Shown: positions 24,246-33,592 of the stretch, one piece after another | Layout of the letters: every line of letters begins with the position of its first letter | Numbering within the stretch: the first letter of the stretch is position 1 | From: Mycolicibacterium neworleansense | GTDB lineage: Bacteria > Actinomycetota > Actinomycetes > Mycobacteriales > Mycobacteriaceae | Reading direction: 5' to 3' | Assembly (NCBI RefSeq): GCF_001245615.1 | Contig: NZ_CWKH01000002.1 | Span: forward strand, 1,736,001-1,800,000 | DNA: 64,000 nucleotides | The notes under the pieces: generated by a model | Database searches by the model: none | Told to the model about the DNA's origin: nothing | What the model saw: the letters and a program-made list of their open reading frames with translations, nothing else | Made by a program: the position numbers and the translations under genes

Positions 24246-26030
24246 ATGTCGGGTGGGGTTGGGGAACGTCACATTTCACGGCGGTCGTTTCTGGCCGGCA
24301 CGGCCACGGCGGGAATGGCCGCGGCGGCGTTGAGCAGGCCGGGAACCGCGCACGCGGCCCCGGGGTCCACCGTCGCGATCTTCGGGGCCGGGGTGGCTGG
24401 TCTGACCGCCGCTCACGAACTGGCCGAGCGCGGATACCGCGTCACCGTGTTCGAACGAAAAGCGTTGGGCGGCAAAGCGCGGTCGATCCCCGCACCGAGT
24501 CCGTCGGGCAGTCCGCTGCCGGCCGAGCACGGTTTCCGGTTCTTCCCGGGCTTCTACCGCAATGTCACCGACACCATGCGGCGCATCCCGTTCGCCGGCA
24601 ATACCTTCGGGGTCTGGCAGAACCTGACCCGGGCCACGTCATACCTGCACTCGGGGCTGGGGCGGGCGGATCTCACCATCCCGCTGCCGTTTCCGATCCC
24701 GACGCTGCCCAATCCCATCACCCCGAAGGCGTTCACCGAGTCGGTGGCCGCGGTGTTCCAGACACTGTTCCGGTTGCCGCCGCTGGAGGCGGTGTACGCC
24801 GCGCAGAAGCTCGCGGTGTACGTCACCAGCTGCGACGAGCGCAAGCTCGGCCAGTGGGACAACATGACGTGGGAGAAGTACATCGGGGCGGACCGCAAGA
24901 GCAAGGAATACAACCGGTATCTGGCCGACGGCATCATCCGCAACCTGGCCGCCTCCAAATCCAAAGATGCCAGCGCTCATTCGATCGGGCTCGTCGGTGA
25001 GGCCTCGGTGTGGTCGATCCTGTTGTTGGGAAACGACATCGACAACAAGGGTTTCGACCGGGTGCTCAACGGCCCCACCAGCCTGCAGTGGATCGACCCG
25101 TGGGTGGCGCACCTGCAGTCACTCGGCGTGACGTTCCGGCTCGGGCAGGCGCTGGCCCGGTTGACCCCCAACGGCCGCCACATCGCCTCGGCCACGGTGG
25201 TGGACGGCAACGGGGTCGCTCAGCCGGTGGTGGCCGACTGGTACATCTCGGCGGTGCCGTGCGAAAAGCTCGCGGCGGTGCTCACGCCCGACGTCATCGC
25301 CGCCGACCCCAAGCTGGCCGCGGTGGCCGCGCTGCGCACCGAGTGGATGAACGGCCTGATGTTCTTCCTGCGCGAGCGCGTCGACGTCACCAAGGGCCAC
25401 GTCAACTACGTCGACTCCGGCTGGGGACTCACATCGATCAGTGAAGCCCAGTTCTGGAAGCGACCGCTGACCTCCTATGGCGACGGGACCGTCAAGGACT
25501 GCCTCTCGGCGATCCTCTCGGACTGGAGCACCCCGGGGAACTTCAACGGGCTCAGCGCCCGGCAGTGCACGCCGCCGCAGATCGCCGCCGAGGCCTGGGC
25601 CCAGATCAAGGCGCACCTCAACGACACCGGAACCGTGCTCACCGACGCGATGCTGCACTCGTGGTTCCTCGATCCGTCGATCATCGATTCGGGCACGCCC
25701 AATGTGCGCAACGACGAACCGCTGTTCATCCAGGATCCGGGCTCGTGGGCCCGCCGGCCCGAGGCCACGACCGGGATCGACAACCTGTTCCTGGCCGGCG
25801 AGTGGATCAAGACCGACCAGAACGTCACGACGATGGAGGGCGCCAACGAGGGTGGTCGCTATGCCGCCAACGGGGTGCTGCTGGCCTCGGGTTACAACGG
25901 CCCGAAGGTCAAGATCGTCGAGCTGTTCCAGGCGCCGTGGTGGGGCCCGTTCAAGGCCGCCGACAAGGCGCGGTACCGGGCCAGGCTGCCCCACGCGCTC
26001 GACATCGTCGACACCCGCTGGCCGACCTGA
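24246..26030 (+). CDS. Tat-exported FAD-dependent oxidoreductase (phytoene desaturase/squalene-modifying type)
   Basis: 594 residues. The N-terminus HISRRSFLAGTATAGMAAAA is a twin-arginine signal ending near TAHA. The mature enzyme starts with an FAD-binding Rossmann motif, VAIFGAGVAGLTAAHELAERGYRVTVFERK, and EHGFRFFPGFYRNV, which is the arrangement of phytoene desaturases, HpnE-like hydroxysqualene dehydroxylases and related amine-oxidase-fold enzymes. The C-terminal FAD motif is GIDNLFLAGEWIKTDQNVTTMEGANEGGRYAANGV. Export of such an enzyme suggests it acts on a lipid at the envelope. ATG 24246 is used. It is divergent from the mce operon, so a shared substrate is conceivable but unproven. 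Confidence 0.8.
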   Translation: MSGGVGERHISRRSFLAGTATAGMAAAALSRPGTAHAAPGSTVAIFGAGVAGLTAAHELAERGYRVTVFERKALGGKARSIPAPSPSGSPLPAEHGFRFFPGFYRNVTDTMRRIPFAGNTFGVWQNLTRATSYLHSGLGRADLTIPLPFPIPTLPNPITPKAFTESVAAVFQTLFRLPPLEAVYAAQKLAVYVTSCDERKLGQWDNMTWEKYIGADRKSKEYNRYLADGIIRNLAASKSKDASAHSIGLVGEASVWSILLLGNDIDNKGFDRVLNGPTSLQWIDPWVAHLQSLGVTFRLGQALARLTPNGRHIASATVVDGNGVAQPVVADWYISAVPCEKLAAVLTPDVIAADPKLAAVAALRTEWMNGLMFFLRERVDVTKGHVNYVDSGWGLTSISEAQFWKRPLTSYGDGTVKDCLSAILSDWSTPGNFNGLSARQCTPPQIAAEAWAQIKAHLNDTGTVLTDAMLHSWFLDPSIIDSGTPNVRNDEPLFIQDPGSWARRPEATTGIDNLFLAGEWIKTDQNVTTMEGANEGGRYAANGVLLASGYNGPKVKIVELFQAPWWGPFKAADKARYRARLPHALDIVDTRWPT

Positions 26031-26040
26031 CCTGCTCAGA

Positions 26041-26055
26041 TGAAAACCATTGCCA
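26041..26055. promoter_or_regulatory. Candidate Zur box upstream of the CobW-family gene
   Basis: TGAAAACCATTGCCA agrees at 11 of 15 positions with the Fur/Zur-type palindrome TGAAAATGATTTTCA. It ends 8 nt before a -10-like TACGAT and so would overlap the core promoter. COG0523 genes of mycobacteria are known Zur targets, which makes the match credible despite the weak right arm. Confidence 0.5.
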
Positions 26056-26062
26056 ATAACCT

Positions 26063-26068
26063 TACGAT
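26063..26068 (+). promoter_or_regulatory. -10 element of a likely leaderless promoter
   Basis: TACGAT fits the mycobacterial TANNNT -10 and ends 7 nt before the GTG at 26075, the spacing expected if transcription starts at the start codon itself. No Shine-Dalgarno sequence precedes that GTG, which agrees with leaderless translation. Confidence 0.5.
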
Positions 26069-26074
26069 GGCCCG

Positions 26075-27013
26075 GTGACGACCGGATCGGTACCCGTGCT
26101 GGCGGTCGCCGGCCACCTCGGAGCCGGCAAGACCACGTTGCTCAATCACCTGCTGCGCAACGGTCGCGGTGTCCGGATCGGCGCCTTGGTCAACGATTTC
26201 GGCGCGGTCAACATCGACGCCATGCTGGTGGCCGGTCAGGTCGACGCGATGGCCTCGTTGTCCAACGGGTGCATCTGCTGTGCGGTCGACGACGACGAGG
26301 TCGGTGAGATGCTGGGCAAGCTCGCGGCCGTCAAACCCCGGCTGGATCTGATCGTGGTGGAGGCCAGCGGCGTGGCCGAACCCGCCGCCGTGGCCCGCAC
26401 AATCATCACCGCCGACGATGCCCGCTTCCACTACGCCGGTCTGGTCCTGGTGCTCGACGGCTTGCAGCCCGAGCTAAGTCATGGGGTGCCGGTCGCCGAT
26501 CTGGTGGTGCTCAACAAGGCGTCCTCGTGCACCGACATCGACGGCCTGATGACACGGATCCGTGAGCTCAATCCGCGGGTTCCGGTGCTGCCCACCGACT
26601 TTGCCCGCATCGACCCAAAGCTGCTGATCGACCCGCCGGAGCGGGCGCCGCAGGCCCAGCTGTCCTTCGACGAACTGCTGCGCGAGCAGCATGATCACGA
26701 CCATCCCGAGTATCAGAGTGTCGAGTTCCGCACCGACACCGCGGTGAACCCGCGATTGTTCATGGAGTTTCTGCGGGATCGCCCCGAAGGGCTGTACCGC
26801 GCGAAGGGTTTCGTCGACTTCGGCGCGCAGCGGTTCCTGCTGCAGCTTGTCGGCAGCTCGCTGCGCTTCGAGAAACGGCGCGCTGGTGGTACCGAGTTGG
26901 TGCTGATCGGCACCGGGATGGACACGTCGGCCATGCTGGCCGGGCTGGCGCGCTGCGCCGGTGAGCCGGCAGATGAGAACGCGATGCTCGGGGTGCTCAA
27001 GTACGTGGTGTAG
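26075..27013 (+). CDS. CobW/COG0523-family GTP-binding metallochaperone
   Basis: 312 residues. P-loop GHLGAGKTT (about 13-21), the metal-binding CxCC in SNGCICCAV (Cys66, 68, 69), switch region VVEASGVAEP, and a G4-type motif replaced by VLNKAS. A histidine-rich stretch (REQHDHDHPEY) precedes the CobW C-terminal domain (GLYRAKGFVDFG). COG0523 proteins hydrolyse GTP to hand zinc or cobalt to client enzymes; a histidine linker and a Zur-box-like promoter point to zinc. GTG 26075 begins MTTGSVPVLAVAG. Its neighbours do not identify the client. Confidence 0.88.
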   Translation: MTTGSVPVLAVAGHLGAGKTTLLNHLLRNGRGVRIGALVNDFGAVNIDAMLVAGQVDAMASLSNGCICCAVDDDEVGEMLGKLAAVKPRLDLIVVEASGVAEPAAVARTIITADDARFHYAGLVLVLDGLQPELSHGVPVADLVVLNKASSCTDIDGLMTRIRELNPRVPVLPTDFARIDPKLLIDPPERAPQAQLSFDELLREQHDHDHPEYQSVEFRTDTAVNPRLFMEFLRDRPEGLYRAKGFVDFGAQRFLLQLVGSSLRFEKRRAGGTELVLIGTGMDTSAMLAGLARCAGEPADENAMLGVLKYVV

Positions 27014-27074
27014 CCCCCGGCCGCTGTTCCCCGGCCCGGTATCCTGACCGCTCACTCGAGTTCAAGGAGCTGCA

Positions 27075-27356
27075 TTGTTCAAGGTCAACGAGTACTTCGG
27101 TGGCGACGTCGCCTCGATCGGCTTCACCACGCCGGAGGGAACTGCGACCGTGGGCGTCATGGCTGTCGGTGAGTACGAGTTCGGCACCTCGCAGCTCGAG
27201 ATCATGCGGGTGGTCTCCGGTGCGCTGACGGTCAAGCTGCCCGGTCGCGAGGAGTGGGAAACGTTCGCGGCCGGAGCACAATTCACCGTGCCCGCCGACA
27301 GCAAGTTCCAGGTGCGCGTCGAAACCGAGACGGCCTACCTGTGCGAGTACCGCTGA
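27075..27356 (+). CDS. ppnP: Pyrimidine/purine nucleoside phosphorylase PpnP (DUF1255)
   Basis: A 93-residue single cupin. [42 protein letters not shown] and [16 protein letters not shown] are the PpnP signature; the E. coli enzyme (YaiE) cleaves several nucleosides with phosphate. The protein is of normal length. TTG 27075 is the start, since AAGGAG (27064-27069) is at ideal spacing and the family begins exactly here. It follows the CobW gene by 61 nt and is probably expressed separately. Confidence 0.92.
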   Translation: MFKVNEYFGGDVASIGFTTPEGTATVGVMAVGEYEFGTSQLEIMRVVSGALTVKLPGREEWETFAAGAQFTVPADSKFQVRVETETAYLCEYR

Positions 27357-27406
27357 CGCGCGGCGCCTACGTGTGCAAACCACCCGATCGGGGTATGTAG
27401 GCACGC

Positions 27407-27889
27407 ATGCGACCGATCACCCTGGCCAAGACGGCCACTGCGGCATTGACCACTGCACTCGTCGGCGGCATGGCCAGCCGGCCCGCACAATCCGCGTGGT
27501 ACGAGTCGCTGCGCAAGCCGTCCTTTCAGCCTCCGCGCCAAGCCTTTCCGATCGTCTGGCCGATCCTGTACGCGGGCATCGCGGTCGTATCGGCTCGCAC
27601 GATCGACCGGCTGCGTGCCGAGGGCAAGGACGACGAAACCCGGGTCTACACGGTGGCGCTGGCCGGGAACCTGGCCGTCAACGCCGCGTGGTCATGGGTG
27701 TTCTTCTCCCGGCGTCAGCTCGGCGCCGCGGCCGTCACGGCCGCCGCGCTGACCGCCAGCAGTGCCGATCTGACCCGTCGCGCGGTACAGGCCCAGGGCG
27801 CTCCCGGCGCGGTGCTCACGCCCTACCCGCTGTGGTGTGCCTTTGCGACGGCGTTGTCGACCCGGATCTGGATGCTCAACCGCAAATGA
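27407..27889 (+). CDS. TspO/MBR-family tryptophan-rich membrane protein
   Basis: 160 residues with five predicted membrane helices. Family motifs are WYESLRKPSFQPPRQAFPIVWPILY (the WY--L-KP--PP---F--VW--LY pattern), NLAVNAAWSWVFF and YPLWCAFATALSTRIWMLN. TspO proteins bind porphyrins and sterols and are linked to stress and tetrapyrrole homeostasis. The basic start MRPITLAKTATAALTT is longer than in many homologues. The gene is convergent with menJ, with only 6 nt between the stop codons. Confidence 0.9.
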   Translation: MRPITLAKTATAALTTALVGGMASRPAQSAWYESLRKPSFQPPRQAFPIVWPILYAGIAVVSARTIDRLRAEGKDDETRVYTVALAGNLAVNAAWSWVFFSRRQLGAAAVTAAALTASSADLTRRAVQAQGAPGAVLTPYPLWCAFATALSTRIWMLNRK

Positions 27890-27895
27890 GCGCGA

Positions 27896-29116
27896 TCAGC
27901 TGAACGGCTTGCGCTGATCCAGCCGGCGCGAGGCCAGCCCGGCCGTCCGCCATACCCGGGCCACCCAGTCGTGGTCTTCCTCGGTGACCAGGTTGCCCAT
28001 CACCCGCACCGCGATGTTCATCAGGAACGACGAGCGGATCGCCACCGGGCCGGAGGCCGGCAGGAACCGGGGCAGCGTGAGCAGCAGGGCCAGTCGCCGG
28101 GCGATCGAGAACCCCTGCGCGTAGTGGTCCTGCAGCAGGGCCGGCCACACGTGTGAATAGTCGCCGGATCCCAGCAGTTCGGCGGCCAGCCGTCCGGTTT
28201 CCAGCCCGTAGTCGATGCCCTCGCCGTTGAGCGGGTTGACGCAGGCTGCCGCGTCGCCGACCAGCATCCAGTTCGGCCCGGCCACCCCGGATACCGCGCC
28301 GCCCATCGGCAGCAACGCCGACAGCGCGGCCCGCGGCTCCCCGGAAAATCCCCATTCCTCGCGGCGCAGCTGGGTGTAGTACGACAGCAGCGGCCGCAGG
28401 GCGGCGTGAGCGGGTCGTTTGGCCGTCGCGAGCGCGCCCACACCGATGTTCACCTCACCGTTGCCCAGCGGGAAGATCCAGCCGTAGCCGGGCAGCACCT
28501 GGCCTTCGGGGGATCGCAGCTCCAGATGCGAGGTGATCCACGGCTCGTCGGCGCGCGGCGTCGCGAGGTAACCGCGGATGGCGGTGCCGTACACGGTTTC
28601 CTTGTGCCAGGTGCGGCCCAGCACGCGGCCCAAGGTGGAGCGGGCCCCGTCGGCCACGATCAGATGTGAGCAGCCGATCGTGGCGCCGTCGTCGAGCTGG
28701 ATGGACTTCACCCGTCCGTGTGAGTCGTAGTCGACCCCAACGGCTTTGACACCCAATCGCATCTTGGCGCCGTCGTCGGCGGCGACCGAGCGGATCCGGT
28801 CGTCGAGTTCGGTGCGCGGCACCGCGCTTCCGGTGGACGGGAACGACGGTCCGGGCCACCGCACTTCGACATCGGCGCCGAATCCCGACATCCGCAGGCC
28901 GTGGTGCCGGATGCGGGTGTCGAGCCACGGCCCCATGCCGAGCCGTTCCAGCTCGGCAACCGCCCGCGGCGTCAGTCCGTCGCCGCAGGACTTGTCCCGC
29001 GGGAACTGGGCCGCGTCGACGACCTGTACGTCGCGACCGGCTCGAGCCGCCCATGCGGCGGCCGCCGACCCGGCCGGTCCGGCGCCGACAACGACCACGT
29101 CTGCCTTGGTGTCCAT
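27896..29116 (-). CDS. menJ: MenJ, menaquinone reductase (geranylgeranyl reductase family, Rv0561c-like)
   Basis: 406-residue FAD-dependent oxidoreductase: VVVGAGPAGSAAAAWAARAGRDVQVVD, the GGR-family segment FPRDKSCGDGLTPRAVAELERLGM and GDAAACVNPLNGEGIDYGLETGRLAAELL. In M. tuberculosis, MenJ saturates one isoprene unit of the menaquinone tail to give MK-9(II-H2), and it has been linked to survival in macrophages. ATG 29116 gives MDTKADVVVVGAG; the frame upstream crosses the divergent grcC1 gene. It sits back to back with grcC1, whose product makes the prenyl tail that MenJ reduces. Confidence 0.93.
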   Translation of the reverse strand: MDTKADVVVVGAGPAGSAAAAWAARAGRDVQVVDAAQFPRDKSCGDGLTPRAVAELERLGMGPWLDTRIRHHGLRMSGFGADVEVRWPGPSFPSTGSAVPRTELDDRIRSVAADDGAKMRLGVKAVGVDYDSHGRVKSIQLDDGATIGCSHLIVADGARSTLGRVLGRTWHKETVYGTAIRGYLATPRADEPWITSHLELRSPEGQVLPGYGWIFPLGNGEVNIGVGALATAKRPAHAALRPLLSYYTQLRREEWGFSGEPRAALSALLPMGGAVSGVAGPNWMLVGDAAACVNPLNGEGIDYGLETGRLAAELLGSGDYSHVWPALLQDHYAQGFSIARRLALLLTLPRFLPASGPVAIRSSFLMNIAVRVMGNLVTEEDHDWVARVWRTAGLASRRLDQRKPFS

Positions 29117-29137
29117 TGCTCCCAGTATGTTGGACGA
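29117..29137. promoter_or_regulatory. 21-nt divergent promoter between menJ and grcC1
   Basis: Only 21 nt separate the two start codons. TATGTT (29126-29131) fits a TANNNT -10 and ends 6 nt before the grcC1 ATG, so grcC1 is probably leaderless. The menJ promoter must lie inside the 5' part of grcC1. Confidence 0.5.
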
Positions 29138-30145
29138 ATGAGGACACCAGCGACTGTGGTGGCAGGCGTTGATTTCGGGGACGCGGCGTTCGCCGCCGAT
29201 GTCCGGGACAGCGTCGCCAGGATCGAACAACTGATGTCTGATGAGCTGGGCAAAGCCGACGAGCTCATGGCCGAGGCCGTCCAGCACCTGTTCCAGGCCG
29301 GCGGAAAACGGTTCCGCCCACTGTTCACCGTGCTCTCGGCGTCACTGGGCCCCCGGCCGGACGATCCAGAGGTCGCGATCGCCGGTGCGGTGATCGAGCT
29401 GGTGCACCTGGCCACGCTCTATCACGACGACGTGATGGACGAGGCCCAGATGCGGCGCGGGGCGCCCAGCGCCAATGCCCGCTGGGGCAACAACATCGCC
29501 ATCCTGGCCGGCGACTACCTGTTCGCCACGGCCTCGCGGCTGGTTTCGCTGCTCGGGCCCGACGCGGTGCGTGTGATTGCTGACACATTCGCCCAGCTGG
29601 TGACCGGTCAGATGCGCGAGACCCGCGGCGCGGCCGAGCATGTCGATTCCGTCGACCACTACCTCAAGGTGGTCTACGAGAAGACCGCGTGCCTGATCGC
29701 CGCCTCGGGCCGATTCGGCGCGACCTTCTCGGGTGCCGACGCCGACCAGATCGACCGGCTGCACCGGCTCGGCGGCATCGTGGGCACCGCCTTTCAGATC
29801 TCCGACGACATCATCGACATCGACAGCGATCCCGATGAATCGGGCAAGGTTCCGGGCACTGACCTGCGGGAGGGCGTGCACACCCTGCCGGTGCTCTACG
29901 CGCTGCGCGAGTCGGGCCCGGATTCCGACCGGCTGCGGGAGTTGCTGGCCGGTCCGGTCGAGCGCGACGAGGACGTGGCCGAGGCGCTGACGCTGCTGCG
30001 CCGGTCGGCCGGCATGGCGCGGGCCAAGGAAACGGTGGCCGAGTATGCGGCGCAGGCCCGCGACGAGTTGGCGGGCCTCCCGGCCGGGCCGGGGCGCGAC
30101 GCACTGGCCACTCTTGTGGACTACACGGTGAACCGTCACGGCTGA
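29138..30145 (+). CDS. grcC1: GrcC1, polyprenyl diphosphate synthase (Rv0562-like)
   Basis: 335-residue trans-isoprenyl diphosphate synthase. First aspartate-rich motif DDVMD (about 97-101) in LATLYHDDVMDEAQMRRG, second DDIID in TAFQISDDIIDIDSD, plus GGKRFRP for IPP binding. The residues before DDVMD (LATLYH) lack bulky stops at the positions that limit chain length, consistent with a long-chain enzyme such as the one making the menaquinone nonaprenyl tail. ATG 29138 gives MRTPATVVAGVDFGD, matching Rv0562. It is grouped with menJ, menG and menD. Confidence 0.92.
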   Translation: MRTPATVVAGVDFGDAAFAADVRDSVARIEQLMSDELGKADELMAEAVQHLFQAGGKRFRPLFTVLSASLGPRPDDPEVAIAGAVIELVHLATLYHDDVMDEAQMRRGAPSANARWGNNIAILAGDYLFATASRLVSLLGPDAVRVIADTFAQLVTGQMRETRGAAEHVDSVDHYLKVVYEKTACLIAASGRFGATFSGADADQIDRLHRLGGIVGTAFQISDDIIDIDSDPDESGKVPGTDLREGVHTLPVLYALRESGPDSDRLRELLAGPVERDEDVAEALTLLRRSAGMARAKETVAEYAAQARDELAGLPAGPGRDALATLVDYTVNRHG

Positions 30146-30208
30146 TTTGAGGAACCACGGGCGGTAACTGAGCGTTTAATCAGCGATGGTTGCCGAGTAG
30201 TTGCCTAG

Positions 30209-31096
<888 letters not shown>

Positions 31097-31119
31097 TCTC
31101 TCGGCACCTGATCTCTCTG

Positions 31120-31194
31120 CACCGCGAGCGTGCGTGTCTGCTGCTGGACACGCCGCTCGCGGTTCTTTTTGTCTGCACTTTGCGCACGCTCGCG
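31120..31194. repeat. Interspersed palindromic repeat, copy 2
   Basis: CACCGCGAGCGTGCGTGTCT at the left and GCGCACGCTCGCG at the right, with an internal TCTTTTT stretch not present in the other copies. It lies 24 nt after the htpX stop, in the gap between convergent genes, and shares orientation with copies 1 and 4. Confidence 0.8.
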
Positions 31195-31315
31195 CGGCGC
31201 CAGTGTGCACCCCGGGACAAACGCAGGCGGGTGTGCGGGTGAATCCGCCAGCCTCGTCAGGGATCTGCGCGTTGCTGGAACGTCCCGTTCGGCCGGGGCC
31301 CGAGCACTGACAAGA

Positions 31316-31384
31316 CACCGCGAGCGTGCGTGAACTGTTGCCCAAATCCGGTGTGTCGGGCAGCAGACACGCACGCTCGCGGTG
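31316..31384. repeat. Interspersed palindromic repeat, copy 3 (inverted orientation)
   Basis: The best-preserved copy: CACCGCGAGCGTGCGTG at 31316-31332 and its exact reverse complement CACGCACGCTCGCGGTG at 31368-31384, separated by 35 nt. The inner part reads CCCGACACACCGG on the minus strand after TGTCTGCTG, so the element is flipped relative to the other three. Copies 2 and 3 together form a head-to-head pair between htpX and the SulP gene. Confidence 0.85.
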
Positions 31385-31415
31385 CTGGGGTGCGGGGTGC
31401 TGGGGTGCGCGGTGC
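31381..31415. repeat. Short tandem repeat, 15-bp unit
   Basis: GGTGCTGGGGTGCGG (31381-31395) is followed by GGTGCTGGGGTGCGC (31396-31410) and a partial third unit GGTGC. It abuts the right arm of palindromic copy 3 and lies 12 nt beyond the SulP stop. Confidence 0.8.
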
Positions 31416-31426
31416 CGAGGGGAGGG

Positions 31427-33592
31427 TCAGGCGGCGTCGGCCAAGGTCTCGACGTGCGTGGGCGTCACCCGCAACACGGCCGCACTGGCGATGTCGTAGA
31501 AGAGGCCGATGACGTTGACCCGGCGCGCCAATGGATGGGCCTGCAGGGTCTGCACCTGTACTGCGATGTTGACCATCGACAGCTGATCGACCACGCCGAA
31601 GCCGGCCTCGGCCGCCGACAGGGCCACCGGGTGGCGGCCTTCGTCGAACGCCGAGAGGGACGGATTGCCGTGGGCCAGCCAGGATTCCAGGTGCTTGTCA
31701 CCCGGATCGGTCTTGCCCAGCATCGCGGTCATCGCACCGCAGCTGGAGTGCCCGCACACCACGATCGAGGAGACGTCGAGCTTGTCGACCGCGAACGCGA
31801 TGGCCGCCTCGATCGAGGCGTCGGCCTGGCCTGCGGGGACCATGTTGCCGACGTTGCGCACCGTGAACAGGTCACCCGGGCCGCTGCTGGTGATGACGTT
31901 GGGCACCACCCGCGAATCGGCGCAGGTGAGGAACAGCGTCTCAGGGCGCTGCGCATGTGCCAGTTCCTGCAGGTGCGGGCGCAGCACCGGGGCGGTGCGA
32001 CGGTGGTAGGCGGCCAGGCCGTGCAGGACGGACGCCGACTCCTCACGCTGCCAGGAACTCCACGGCACCACACCGGAACGCTTGTCGAACGGGGTGAACC
32101 CACGCATCGGCGGACCGGTGACGGCGCTGCCCATCTCGACCGCACCGACATCGTGGATGTCGACGGTGCCGCCGGTGGCCACGTGCTGGCGCTGCCACTC
32201 TTCGATCGTCTCGTGGGCGGCGTGGTCGATGAAGTCGACCGACAGCTCGACGGTCACCGACGTGCCCGCGGGCACCCGCGCCAGCGCGCTGGTCAGGGTG
32301 GGCAGGGACAGGAAGGTGCAGGAACCTTCGATGGCGACGCGCCAGGTGTCCTCACCGGTGGGCTCGGCGACGATGTTGGTGCGCACCACCCGCCAGACGG
32401 TCAGCGCGACCGCCAGGGCCAGGCCGATCAGCACGCCTTCGAGCAGGTTGAGGAACACCACTCCGGCGACGGTCACCGCGTAGACCGCGAGATCGCCGGT
32501 GCGCCTGGCGGTTTCGATGTGGGCGCGCTTGACCAGCTGGCAGCCGATGACGATCAGCAGGCCGGCCAGGGCGGCGGTGGGGATCATCTGGGCCAGACCG
32601 GCGAACGGCACGGCGAAAATCAGGATCCACACGCCGTGCAGGATGGCGGACGCCCGGGTGCGGGCCCCGGCGGCGACGTTGGTGGAGCTGCGCACGATGA
32701 CGCCGGTGACGGGCAGGCCGCCGATCGCACCGGAGATCATGTTGGCCGTGCCCTGCCCGATCATCTCGCGGTCGAAGTTGGTCCGCGGGCCGGTGTGCAT
32801 GCGGTCCACCGACACCGCCGAGAGCAGGCTCTCGACGCTGGCGATCAGGGCGACGGTCAGCACGCCTGCGGCGAACGCGCCCCAATTGCCCTCGGGGAGG
32901 CTGGGCAGCGCCAGGGCGTCGAGCAGGGAGCCGTTGATCTGGATGCGGGTGACGTCACTGAACGGTGCCAGCAACGACAGTGCGGTGACGCCGACGATGG
33001 CCACCAGGGGCCCGGGGACCTTTTTGACGGCCGCGGGTACCCAGCGCCAGCCGACCAGGATGGCGATCACGAGCCCGCCCAGGATGACCCCGTGGCCGTG
33101 CGCGTTGATCAGCTGGCCAGGTAGTTCGGTGACGTTGGCCCAGGCTGAGCTGTTGGAGCTGCCACCGAGCAGCACGTGGACCTGCTGCAGCGCGATGGTG
33201 ATGCCGATGCCGGCCAGCATCGCGTGCACGACGACCGGGGAGATGGCCAGTGCGGCGCGCGCCACCCGGCTCAGGCCGAACAGCACCTGCAGCACACCCG
33301 CGCACACGGTGATGGCACAGGTGACCGCCCAGCCGAATTGCGAGATCAAGCTGGCGACGATCACGGTCAGCCCGGCCGCGGGGCCGCTGACCTGAAGCGG
33401 CGATCCGCCCAGGGCACCGGCGACGATGCCGCCGACGATGGCGGCGATGATGCCGGCCAGCACCGGCGCGCCCGAGGCCACGGCGATGCCCAGCGACAAA
33501 GGCAGGGCGACCAGGAAGACCACCAGCGAGGCCGGAAGGTCGTAACGCAGAACGGCTCTGGCCCGCTCTGCGAGTTGGGTGGTTTGCTGCAT
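31427..33592 (-). CDS. SulP-family anion transporter fused to beta-carbonic anhydrase
   Basis: 721 residues in three parts. Residues 1-400 are a SulP permease (PASLVVFLVALPLSLGIAVASGAP, SGPAAGLTVIVASLI, VIVRSSTNVAAGARTR). About 430-520 is STAS-like (LSVDFIDHAAHETIEEW, GGTVDIHD). The last 200 are a beta-carbonic anhydrase with zinc ligands in LTCADSRVVPNV and VVCGHSSCGAMTAML. Fusion suggests bicarbonate transport coupled to CO2 hydration, as in Rv1707/Rv3273-like proteins. ATG 33592 begins MQQTTQLAERARAVL. It stands alone, divergent from a two-component system. Confidence 0.93.
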   Translation of the reverse strand: MQQTTQLAERARAVLRYDLPASLVVFLVALPLSLGIAVASGAPVLAGIIAAIVGGIVAGALGGSPLQVSGPAAGLTVIVASLISQFGWAVTCAITVCAGVLQVLFGLSRVARAALAISPVVVHAMLAGIGITIALQQVHVLLGGSSNSSAWANVTELPGQLINAHGHGVILGGLVIAILVGWRWVPAAVKKVPGPLVAIVGVTALSLLAPFSDVTRIQINGSLLDALALPSLPEGNWGAFAAGVLTVALIASVESLLSAVSVDRMHTGPRTNFDREMIGQGTANMISGAIGGLPVTGVIVRSSTNVAAGARTRASAILHGVWILIFAVPFAGLAQMIPTAALAGLLIVIGCQLVKRAHIETARRTGDLAVYAVTVAGVVFLNLLEGVLIGLALAVALTVWRVVRTNIVAEPTGEDTWRVAIEGSCTFLSLPTLTSALARVPAGTSVTVELSVDFIDHAAHETIEEWQRQHVATGGTVDIHDVGAVEMGSAVTGPPMRGFTPFDKRSGVVPWSSWQREESASVLHGLAAYHRRTAPVLRPHLQELAHAQRPETLFLTCADSRVVPNVITSSGPGDLFTVRNVGNMVPAGQADASIEAAIAFAVDKLDVSSIVVCGHSSCGAMTAMLGKTDPGDKHLESWLAHGNPSLSAFDEGRHPVALSAAEAGFGVVDQLSMVNIAVQVQTLQAHPLARRVNVIGLFYDIASAAVLRVTPTHVETLADAA

